From assembly GCF_004804275.1 (NCBI RefSeq), contig NZ_STGI01000003.1, positions 62,001 through 126,000 on the forward strand: a stretch of 64,000 nucleotides of DNA. Direction: 5' to 3'. Positions 53,363 to 61,052 of this stretch are shown in pieces. The DNA comes from Herbaspirillum sp. ST 5-3. Lineage in GTDB: Bacteria; Pseudomonadota; Gammaproteobacteria; Burkholderiales; Burkholderiaceae_D. Numbering within the stretch: position 1 is the stretch's first letter; every line of letters begins with the position of its first letter. The notes beneath the pieces were generated by a model that saw only the letters and a program-made list of their open reading frames with translations, was not told the origin of the DNA and made no database searches. A program made the translations under genes and the position numbers.

Positions 53363-55384
53363 ATGCGCTTCGAGAACCTCAAGCTGCAGTGGAAGTTGAT
53401 TCTGATCGCCGCGCTGGTGTTCTTGCCGATCATGGGGGGAGGAACGGGGTACCTGTTCTACCAGACGTATCTGCTGGAGGTCAAAACAGCACTGGGCGGA
53501 TTGATGAATTTTGTCGACGCCAAGCAGCAGGGAATAATTCGCTTCATCGGGCAAAACGAAAAGCTTGCTGCGCAATTGGCTAATTTGGCAGGCGACGCAG
53601 ACCCGGCCATGTTGCGGCGCCATTTCGCCAAAGTGGTCGAAACCGACGTCTTCGATCCTGCCAACCATCCCTTTAAGGATGAAATCGCCGCCCGAAAACG
53701 GCGCATCGCCACCAGGCGCGTCTACCATGCGATCGATCTGGTGCGCGACGGTAAGATTGCGGTTTCGTCCGACCCTGGAAGAGAAGGCAAGGATTGGACC
53801 CGCAAGCTGGATCTCAAGACCGGCTATTCCGATGTCTGGATGGATGGCGAAACGCCGGTGCTCAGCTTCACCGCCGAAGGTGCCGGCGGCACCGTCTACG
53901 TGCATGCCGACGCACGCATGCTGACATTGATTGTCAATGGAGAGATCGGCAACCTGGAGCGCGGCATGGGCGCATTCTATCTGGCCGGGATAGGCAAGAC
54001 GTTTGACTACTACATTGTGAACAAGGATAACGTCATGATCACCGCGTCGCGACGTGATCCCGATGCGATATTGAAGCGGAAAGGGAGCGAATACCCCTGG
54101 AAGGCGACGCAACAAGACCGCTCGCTCAATATCGTCTGCTCTTCCAGCGGGACTTATGTCACCAATACCCAATGCGTGACCGGCTGCCGCGAAACGATGG
54201 GCAGCTATAAAAGCCAGGATGGCACTGAAATGCTCGGGGTGTCGATGCCGTTCTATGATTCAGGCTGGACCATCGTGGTGGAACAGGAAGCTGCGGAACT
54301 GCTGGCACCGCTGTTAAAGCTGGGTTATTTCATCGTCGGTTTGTGCTCGGTTCTTCTCCTGGCGGCATTCATTGCCTACAGCTATGTCATTAACAGGCAC
54401 GTGGCCAAGCCGCTTGCCCGCCTGACGTCGGCGATCGGCGAAATATCCACTTCTGATGGCGGATTTGACCTGTCAAACCGGTATGGCACCAATACCGAAG
54501 AAGAGCTGGGCGCGATTTCGGAAACGTTCGATGAATTGCTGACTGCCCTTGCGCGCATCGTCTCCGACGTACGCCAGAGTACGGTAACCATTGCCACCGT
54601 GTCTGCCGAGCTTGCGACGGGCAACGCCAGTCTGTCCTCGCGCACGGAAGAGCAGGCGAGCACGCTGGAAGAAACCGCGTCGTCCATGGACACCTTGCTT
54701 GGCACAGTCAGGAAAAATGCCGAACATGCGCAGGAGGCCAATCAATTGGCTATCTCCGCTTCAGAAATCGCGGTTCGCGGCGGGGACGTAGTGGCGAAAG
54801 TCGTTGACACCATGAGCCTGGTAAAGACGTCGTCGCGAAAAATGGCGGACATTATCGGTGTCATCGACGGCATCGCATTCCAGACCAATATCCTGGCGCT
54901 CAATGCCGCAGTCGAAGCGGCGCGCGCCGGCGAGCAGGGCCGCGGCTTTGCTGTCGTGGCAGCCGAGGTACGCAACCTGGCGCAACGTTCGGCAGGGGCT
55001 GCCAAGGAAATCAAGGCGCTGATTGACGAGGCAGCGGAAAAAATCGACGCCGGCGCCGGCTTGGCCGATCAAACCGGCATCACTATGCATGACATCATCG
55101 AGAGTTCCAAGCGAGTAACCGATATCATGGGCGGCATCACCGCTGCCAGCTTGGAACAGACATCGGGTATCGAGCAGATCAATCAGGCGATAGCGCAGAT
55201 GGATCAGGCTACCCAGCAGAACGCCGCGTTGGTGGAGCAAGCGGCGGCAGCGGCGGAATCCTTGCGCGGTCAGGCTGGCCATCTGGCGCAACTGGTCAGT
55301 GTCTTCAGATTGGAGAGGGAACGCAAGGCGATTGGCCACAATGGAAGGCCATATACAGAAATCTCCAGAGAGGGAAACCGTTGA
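53363..55384 (+). CDS. Methyl-accepting chemotaxis protein with a Cache-like periplasmic sensor
   Basis: 673 residues: TM1 at ~12-32 ([20 protein letters not shown]), a ~270-residue periplasmic sensor of Cache type ([13 protein letters not shown]-like segment [37 protein letters not shown]), TM2 at ~317-345 ([20 protein letters not shown]), HAMP, then the signalling hairpin with [20 protein letters not shown]. The periplasmic part contains three Cys close together ([22 protein letters not shown]). Being in the operon with the enzyme, it probably senses the substrate or product. Confidence 0.88.
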   Translation: MRFENLKLQWKLILIAALVFLPIMGGGTGYLFYQTYLLEVKTALGGLMNFVDAKQQGIIRFIGQNEKLAAQLANLAGDADPAMLRRHFAKVVETDVFDPANHPFKDEIAARKRRIATRRVYHAIDLVRDGKIAVSSDPGREGKDWTRKLDLKTGYSDVWMDGETPVLSFTAEGAGGTVYVHADARMLTLIVNGEIGNLERGMGAFYLAGIGKTFDYYIVNKDNVMITASRRDPDAILKRKGSEYPWKATQQDRSLNIVCSSSGTYVTNTQCVTGCRETMGSYKSQDGTEMLGVSMPFYDSGWTIVVEQEAAELLAPLLKLGYFIVGLCSVLLLAAFIAYSYVINRHVAKPLARLTSAIGEISTSDGGFDLSNRYGTNTEEELGAISETFDELLTALARIVSDVRQSTVTIATVSAELATGNASLSSRTEEQASTLEETASSMDTLLGTVRKNAEHAQEANQLAISASEIAVRGGDVVAKVVDTMSLVKTSSRKMADIIGVIDGIAFQTNILALNAAVEAARAGEQGRGFAVVAAEVRNLAQRSAGAAKEIKALIDEAAEKIDAGAGLADQTGITMHDIIESSKRVTDIMGGITAASLEQTSGIEQINQAIAQMDQATQQNAALVEQAAAAAESLRGQAGHLAQLVSVFRLERERKAIGHNGRPYTEISREGNR

Positions 55385-55797
55385 TGAACACGTTACGCGA
55401 GAGGGCGCTGGGCATGTTGATCGCCTTTAGCCTAAGCGGCGTGCTGTGCGCGCCTGCGCATGCCGTTGGGCCCCAAGTTCACGCGATCGACGTGGAGCAA
55501 GGCCGATTCATGGCCAGCCAGGGGGCCTTGTTGCTGGACGTGCGGGAACCCGAAGAGTATGCACAAGGCCACGCGCCCGATAGCATCTTGATACCGCTCG
55601 GGCAACTGCAAAGCCGGCTGGAGGATATCCGTGCGTTTGAGCGCAAACCGATCGCGGTGATCTGCCGTTCTGGCAGGCGGTCTGCGCAAGCGGCACGCAT
55701 GTTGAGCGAGACGGGCTTTACCGAGGTTTTTGACGTTCAGGGTGGAATGAATGCATGGGAAAGAGCGGCTTTGCCGATCGTCAAGGTCGAAAAATAG
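55384..55797 (+). CDS. Exported rhodanese-fold protein with catalytic Cys
   Basis: 137 residues: signal peptide LGMLIAFSLSGVLCAPAHA, then a rhodanese domain (GALLLDVREPEEYAQGHAPD, active loop ICRSGRRSAQAARML, DVQGGMNAWERAALPI). The catalytic Cys is in CRSGRR. It overlaps the chemoreceptor stop (TTGATG) and ends the left operon. It may handle sulfane sulfur in the periplasm. A contrast to the Cys-less one at 50268. Confidence 0.87.
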   Translation: MNTLRERALGMLIAFSLSGVLCAPAHAVGPQVHAIDVEQGRFMASQGALLLDVREPEEYAQGHAPDSILIPLGQLQSRLEDIRAFERKPIAVICRSGRRSAQAARMLSETGFTEVFDVQGGMNAWERAALPIVKVEK

Positions 55798-55965
55798 CGT
55801 GATGGAGCAGGGGAACTGGTCTGGGAGTTCAGCGTTTTGGCAGCGACAGGGGGCCAATTGTTGGGAGGCGATGGGCGTGAGCAGAACTTGCATCCCATTC
55901 GGCCTGCGCAGCATGCAGTAGGTCAGCTAATTCACGATGCTCTATTTGCGAGAACGGGCTATCGC

Positions 55966-57318
55966 TCAGCTGCTCTTGCCGGAAACCTTCTTCTGCTCTG
56001 AAATGCCAAGCTTGTGCATCTTCTCCCATAAGCTTTTACGGCTGATTCCCAACGAGGCGGCAGTCTCGCCGATTTTCCCTTCGTTGCTTTGAAGCGCCAG
56101 CTCGATATAGCGTTTTTCGCAAGAATGCAGGTATTCATTTAAGGTGTTCTTGTACACATCGACCGTGTTGTCGAAGCGGATCGCCGATTCAAACAGCGAG
56201 GCCGGGGTAAGTACGGGATGATGAGAAATGATGGATGCGCGCTCGATGCAATTCCGTAGTTCTCGGACATTGCCCGGCCATGAATAATCCAGGAGTGCCT
56301 GTTCGGCCAAAGGATGAAGCGTGCGTCGCGGCGACCCGGGCTCCGTCATCGAGTCCAGAAAGAATTGCGCGAGCCAGAGTATGTCTTCCTTTCGTTCGCG
56401 CAGAGGCGGGATCGGAATGTGAATCACATTGATACGGTAATACAGGTCTTCGCGAAACGCGCCGTTTTCGACCATATGCAGCAAGTTCTGATGTGTCGCG
56501 CATGTCAACTTGATATCGACCGGGATTTCTTCCTCGCCGCCTACCCGTGTGATTTTTCGTTCCTGGATCGCCCGCAATAGCCGCACTTGCATCGGAAAGG
56601 GCATGTCCCCGATTTCGTCCAGGAACAGCGTTCCGCCGTTGGCTTGTTCAAAAAAACCCTTCTTGGTCTTGAGTGCGCCGGTGAACGCGCCTTTTTCATA
56701 GCCGAATAATTCGGCTTCCAGCAGGGTTTCGGTCAAGGCGCCGCAATTGACTGCGATGAACGGCAGCTCGTTTTTCGGGTCGCGCAACCGGTGCAACGCA
56801 CGTGCGACCACTTCCTTGCCGATTCCGGATTCGCCGGTTAAAAGGACAGAACCGGCACGGCTGGCGATACGGGGCAGCATTTCGGCAATATGCCGCATCG
56901 CCGCTGAGATACCAAGCATCGGCGCATGTTCCGTGCGCGGACGCGAGCGTTCGCAAATCGACTTGAGCTTGGAGAGCAGCATTTCGACATCGAATGGCTT
57001 GGTCAGATAGTCTTCCGCTCCCAGCCGCAAGAGCCGGACGGCGCTCTCGATGGCGCCATGGCCGGTGATGAACATAAATGGCGGCAAGGGCGTTCCATTT
57101 TGCGTCAACTCTGAAAACAACTGTTCGCCATCTATGTCCGGCAACCGGATGTCGCTGAGCACCACGTCGTAGGGCTTGCTGGTGATCGATGGAAGCGCCG
57201 ACCGGCCTGTTTGAAACCAGTCGCACGCAAATCCTTCAAGGTCAAAGCGATCGGCCAGCGCTTCACCCATGATGGGATCGTCTTCAATCAGGCAGATACG
57301 GTACACATGGGTATTCAC
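55966..57318 (-). CDS. arxR: ArxR-like NtrC-type response regulator
   Basis: 450 residues: receiver domain (RICLIEDDPIMGEALADRFD; Asp in VVLSDIRLPD; Lys in DYLTKPFD), AAA+ with Walker A GESGIGKEV, sigma-54 loop GAFTGA (KGAFTGALKTKKG) and GGTLFLDEIGDM, then HTH (ETAASLGISRKSLWEKMHKL). ATG overlaps the kinase stop. It should activate the arxB2 promoter. Paralogue of the left-locus regulator. Confidence 0.88.
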   Translation of the reverse strand: MNTHVYRICLIEDDPIMGEALADRFDLEGFACDWFQTGRSALPSITSKPYDVVLSDIRLPDIDGEQLFSELTQNGTPLPPFMFITGHGAIESAVRLLRLGAEDYLTKPFDVEMLLSKLKSICERSRPRTEHAPMLGISAAMRHIAEMLPRIASRAGSVLLTGESGIGKEVVARALHRLRDPKNELPFIAVNCGALTETLLEAELFGYEKGAFTGALKTKKGFFEQANGGTLFLDEIGDMPFPMQVRLLRAIQERKITRVGGEEEIPVDIKLTCATHQNLLHMVENGAFREDLYYRINVIHIPIPPLRERKEDILWLAQFFLDSMTEPGSPRRTLHPLAEQALLDYSWPGNVRELRNCIERASIISHHPVLTPASLFESAIRFDNTVDVYKNTLNEYLHSCEKRYIELALQSNEGKIGETAASLGISRKSLWEKMHKLGISEQKKVSGKSS

Positions 57319-58769
57319 ACTGTTGCTCCAAACGGTATATGAACTGCAAAGCGGGTAATGTCGTCATCGCCTGTAACGACAATGCGTCCTCCCAGTGTTT
57401 GCATAATCTGATAGGTGACCCACAGACCAAGTCCGTGCCCGGACTCGCGGTGTGTCACGAACGGTTCGAACAGCCGCTCACGCTGCGCCTGGGTGATTTG
57501 CTGGCCGTCGTTGCCAACCTCGAACATGAGCTCCTTGTCGTCGAGAGCGATGTTGCACCAGACGATGCCGCGCTCGTTCGCCGCCTGAACCGCGTTGAGC
57601 AAGAGGTTGATGAAGATCTGGCGCAGCAGGTTGGCAGGCAAGGGGACTTCCTGGGCGAGGCTGCCCCGATAATCGATTTTCAATGATTTCTTTTGAGCCT
57701 GAGGCTGAATCAGCGTATGGATGTCCTCGATGTCATGGGGCGACAAATTGCGGCTGTTGACGCGCGCCTCGACCAGAAGGGCAGCAACGGTCTCCTTGAT
57801 TTGCAGGAGTCCGCGTTCAATCAGGGAAATCGTCTTCAACGTACGCGGATTGCCGTCGCCATGGTGCTTGAGTGTATTGATCGCGGTTAGCATTCCACCT
57901 AACGGGTTGTTGATTTCATGTGCTATGCCGGCAGTCAGTTGGCCGACGGCTGCCAGCCGCTCACTGCGCACCATCTCTTTTTCCAGAATGGCTTTCTCGC
58001 GTAATGCGCCAAGCATCAGCTCATAGGCGTCGAAAAGTCTACCGAGTTCATCGCGATAAGGATATAGGGCTGGATCAAGGTCATCAGGTAATTCATTGGC
58101 GCCAAGTCGTTCCATGCGCTCGGTCAGTTGTGCCAGCGGAACCGCCATGCGGCGTCCCCAGTACCAATTTAACGGCAGCAGCACGGCCATGATGATCAGA
58201 CCGATCAGACTGACACGCCACGCACTTTCGAAAAAGCGGCGCATGAGCGCGGAACGGGAATAGACCAGCACCAGTGTGCCGAGCTGAGTTTCCTCATCGG
58301 CAATCGGAATGGCGAAATAATAATGCTCCTCTTTCTTGAGTTCGAGAGCATGCGCTAACTTTTTATCGTTGTTGGGAAGGCGGGTTGCGAGATCGGCATA
58401 GTCTGCGCCGAGCCGCGCAAGGTCGGCCAGCATCGGCATGCGTTCCGGTTGTGTTGAAACGATCACCTTCCCGCCTGTATCGATCACCAACAACTTCTCG
58501 GCTTGCATGGGGTTGGTCCGTTGTATGCCGCGGAACGGGGCATCGATCAGTTCGTAGGCGCGCCAGACATCCTCGTGCAGCAGCGCGGGGAATAACGTAC
58601 TGGCCACAGCGCGTCCCAGGCTGTCCGCACTTGCCGCCATGTCCTGCTCCAGGTCGTCATACATGCGAAACAGCAGGGAAGCAGAGATCGACAGCGCGGT
58701 CACGACGATCAGCAGCCCACCCCAGAGCGGAATCTTGCTGCGAAAACTGAGGTCGAAAAAGCTCTTCAT
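57315..58769 (-). CDS. arxS: ArxS-like membrane histidine kinase
   Basis: 484 residues from MKSFFDLSFRSKIPLWGGLL. TM1 ~14-34, periplasmic sensor, TM2 ~190-212 (WRVSLIGLIIMAVLLPLNWY), HAMP, H-box QLTAGIAHEINNPLGGM, and N/G boxes (LINLLLNAVQAA-like INLLLNAVQA; HRESGHGLGLWVTY). Same layout as the left-locus kinase. Start chosen at 58769, 10 bp after the arxX stop. Confidence 0.87.
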   Translation of the reverse strand: MKSFFDLSFRSKIPLWGGLLIVVTALSISASLLFRMYDDLEQDMAASADSLGRAVASTLFPALLHEDVWRAYELIDAPFRGIQRTNPMQAEKLLVIDTGGKVIVSTQPERMPMLADLARLGADYADLATRLPNNDKKLAHALELKKEEHYYFAIPIADEETQLGTLVLVYSRSALMRRFFESAWRVSLIGLIIMAVLLPLNWYWGRRMAVPLAQLTERMERLGANELPDDLDPALYPYRDELGRLFDAYELMLGALREKAILEKEMVRSERLAAVGQLTAGIAHEINNPLGGMLTAINTLKHHGDGNPRTLKTISLIERGLLQIKETVAALLVEARVNSRNLSPHDIEDIHTLIQPQAQKKSLKIDYRGSLAQEVPLPANLLRQIFINLLLNAVQAANERGIVWCNIALDDKELMFEVGNDGQQITQAQRERLFEPFVTHRESGHGLGLWVTYQIMQTLGGRIVVTGDDDITRFAVHIPFGATV

Positions 58770-58779
58770 GAACGGCAAC

Positions 58780-59667
58780 CTATTCTTCGCCGACAGCACG
58801 CATCATTTGTTCCACTCGCTCGTACATCTGTGCGGCTCCTGGCGTAAAGCCATCGAGATTGAGGCGCTTGAGTAATGCCGCTCCTTCGACATCCGTGGCC
58901 ATGTCGAGTAACACGCTCTGAAAGGCATTAAAGTCGGCTTCAGACGCCGACCAGTGCGCGACAAAGGGCGGGAAGCCGAATTCGGGTGATTTTTCGACAA
59001 TGCGGGTTTTCGCGGTGAGCTCGGGCTTGATGATTGCCAGCGTCTCCCACACGAAGCTGTCCACTGCTCCGGCTTGCGCCAGTCCGATTGCCACCGCTTC
59101 CACCACTTTGCGATGCGAGTGCGTAAAGAACGTCTTGCGAAAGAACGTCGCCGGGTTTTCCCCGAGCTGCAGCAAGACGTAGCGTGGCGCCAGGTATCCG
59201 GTGTTCGAATAGAGATCCGCATACGCGAACACGCTATTCCTTAGTTGTTTGATGGAGGTCGTGTGCTGGTCATTGGCCGAAACCAGCAGGTAGGAGCGAT
59301 AGTAGGGGCGACCATGATAAACGGGCACGGCCAGCAATCGGGCCTGCTTTTTCAGATGCAGGTAGGGATAGTCGCAGATCCACGCAAAATCGAGTTGCTC
59401 CTGCCTCAGCAAGTCCATCGTTTCGCGGTAGCTGTCGCGCTGCACGAACCGCACAGAACGACCAAGCTTTTTTTCAAGATAGCGCCGCCACTCTTCCAGC
59501 AACCCGTGCTGATCATTGAGGAATGCCGGCGTCAATCCGATCCGAAGTGGTTTTACATCGCTTGTCCATGCCGCCAGCGGCCAGCACAGTGTTGCAACGC
59601 CGCCGGTGAGCGCTTGTATTAATCGGCGTCTTGTTTTCCGAGTCTGGTTACCGATTCGTAACATCAA
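58780..59667 (-). CDS. arxX: ArxX-like periplasmic arsenic-sensor binding protein
   Basis: 295 residues with an export signal containing consecutive Arg (RKTRRRLIQALTGGVATLCW), possibly Tat-like. Type II periplasmic fold: PLRIGLTPAFLNDQHGLLEE, LDFAWICDYPYLHL, LLAVPVYHGRPYYRSYLLVS, HRKVVEAVAIGLAQAGAVDS. Place and family match ArxX, relative of AioX and ArrX which bind As(III)/As(V). The Cys in FAWICDYPY is a candidate arsenite ligand. Divergent from arxB2. Confidence 0.82.
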   Translation of the reverse strand: MMLRIGNQTRKTRRRLIQALTGGVATLCWPLAAWTSDVKPLRIGLTPAFLNDQHGLLEEWRRYLEKKLGRSVRFVQRDSYRETMDLLRQEQLDFAWICDYPYLHLKKQARLLAVPVYHGRPYYRSYLLVSANDQHTTSIKQLRNSVFAYADLYSNTGYLAPRYVLLQLGENPATFFRKTFFTHSHRKVVEAVAIGLAQAGAVDSFVWETLAIIKPELTAKTRIVEKSPEFGFPPFVAHWSASEADFNAFQSVLLDMATDVEGAALLKRLNLDGFTPGAAQMYERVEQMMRAVGEE

Positions 59668-59703
59668 TTGCTCCCATTTGATCAGATGTCACCCAATGGT
59701 AAC
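59647..59703. promoter_or_regulatory. Candidate ArxR-binding dyads
   Basis: GTTACCGATTCGTAAC (59647-59662) is a perfect GTTAC/GTAAC dyad and GTCACCCAATGGTAAC (59688-59703) a close second. They lie 65-125 bp upstream of the sigma-54 element and overlap the first codons of arxX. The left locus has matching half-sites at 43852-43914. Confidence 0.5.
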
Positions 59704-59769
59704 CATTATAGCGCTATGGTCTTCCGGTTCTGCAAGGTCAGGCATGACACCTTGTTACGGAAGAAACAT

Positions 59770-59784
59770 TGGCTCGATTCTTGC
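59770..59784 (+). promoter_or_regulatory. Sigma-54 promoter in front of arxB2
   Basis: TGGCTCGATTCTTGC matches TGGC-N8-TTGC with GG and GC at the right spacing. The predicted transcript start is at 59796, next to the apparent ATG at 59797. Confidence 0.65.
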
Positions 59785-59796
59785 GAAATGATAGCC

Positions 59797-60957
59797 ATGA
59801 ATTCCACCGACACTTCCTTCGCAAATCCTGTGCCGGAGCGTTACCGGCCCTTTGAAGGTGAGGCACGCCTTCTCTTTTGGCGCGACGCCTGCGTTTCCGC
59901 GCGCAGCGCGCCGGATGCGTGCCGACGCTGCGAAGAGATTTGTCCCGCCGCTGCTTTAAGCGTGCGAAATGACGGTCCGGAGATGCTTGCTGCTTGCCTT
60001 GGTTGCGGTCGTTGCGCCGCTTCTTGTCCGACTGGCGCATTGGCAGTCAAGGGCTTTAACAACGCTAAGTTACCGAACGGTAACGCGGTATTGCACGTAG
60101 AGTGCTGGAAAGTGCCGCGAGCGTTGCATCGCAGCGATACGATCAGCGTTCCTTGCTTAGGTGGTATCACGCTGCCGCAGTTGCTTGGCTGGGCCGCAGC
60201 CGCCGCCGACAGGAAAATCCTCTTTGTGGAGCATGACTGGTGCAGCGCCTGCAGCGCGGGCGGTGTACGCCACCCTGGAAACGCGGTGCTGCAGCAGGCG
60301 AATCGCATGCTGGAGGCATGCGGCCGCCCGCCCGCCACACTACCGGCATGGGCGTCGCATCCCATACCGCTCAAGCTGATGCCTCGCGAGATTCCACCGC
60401 CCGTGGCTGCGGAAGCGATTGGACGGCGCGCTTTTTTCCGCAGGTTCGTACATGAAGTGGCGGCCAGCATGCCGGCGCCACCTGCCGCTCCGGCGCCCAT
60501 CAAGCCATTGCGACGCAAGTTATCGTGTCCCATGCCCGCGCAGGAGGAGGTGCATGCGCTACTGGTTCAGCTCGCCGCCCACTATGGACATGCATCGCCC
60601 GATGCGCTGCGCCCAGTGCTGAAAATTTCGGAGGGGTGTCAGCACCATGGCGTCTGTAGTGGCGTGTGTCCGACCGGCGCGATTGCGATGTATGACGAGG
60701 CGGATGAAATTGGGATTGAATTCGATCCCGATATCTGTATTGCATGCGGTCTCTGCGCGCGCTCCTGTCCCGAGAGTGCAATCACGATCGATGCGCAGGG
60801 CGGCAGCTCCGGCATTCAGCGGCTGACACGCTATACATCGGTTGTTTGCACCAACTGTCATCGTGAATACGTAGGCGATGAGAACAGCAAGCTGTGCCCA
60901 GCCTGCACAAAGCAGCGAACACAGGTGCGAAATCTCTTTGGCACGTTTAATGCTTAA
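59797..60957 (+). CDS. arxB2: ArxB2-like polyferredoxin
   Basis: 386 residues, soluble: CRRCEEICPAAALSV, CLGCGRCAASCPTGAL, a middle WCSACSAGG, then CQHHGVCSGVCPTGAI, CIACGLCARSCPESAI and a terminal CTNCHREYVGDENSKLCPAC. Same layout as the protein at 50724. In arx clusters a ferredoxin gene of this type precedes arxA. ATG at 59797 (MNSTDTSFA) coincides with the predicted sigma-54 start; a GTG at 59830 is the alternative, and no ribosome site is seen for either. Confidence 0.8.
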   Translation: MNSTDTSFANPVPERYRPFEGEARLLFWRDACVSARSAPDACRRCEEICPAAALSVRNDGPEMLAACLGCGRCAASCPTGALAVKGFNNAKLPNGNAVLHVECWKVPRALHRSDTISVPCLGGITLPQLLGWAAAAADRKILFVEHDWCSACSAGGVRHPGNAVLQQANRMLEACGRPPATLPAWASHPIPLKLMPREIPPPVAAEAIGRRAFFRRFVHEVAASMPAPPAAPAPIKPLRRKLSCPMPAQEEVHALLVQLAAHYGHASPDALRPVLKISEGCQHHGVCSGVCPTGAIAMYDEADEIGIEFDPDICIACGLCARSCPESAITIDAQGGSSGIQRLTRYTSVVCTNCHREYVGDENSKLCPACTKQRTQVRNLFGTFNA

Positions 60958-61052
60958 TTCCTTTCAGGAAACGATTTATCCCGCGCATAGATTCTCAAAA
61001 ACTGAGGGCGTTATGCGTTATCGAGCAGCTCTATTATTTAGAAGGGGAAAAC

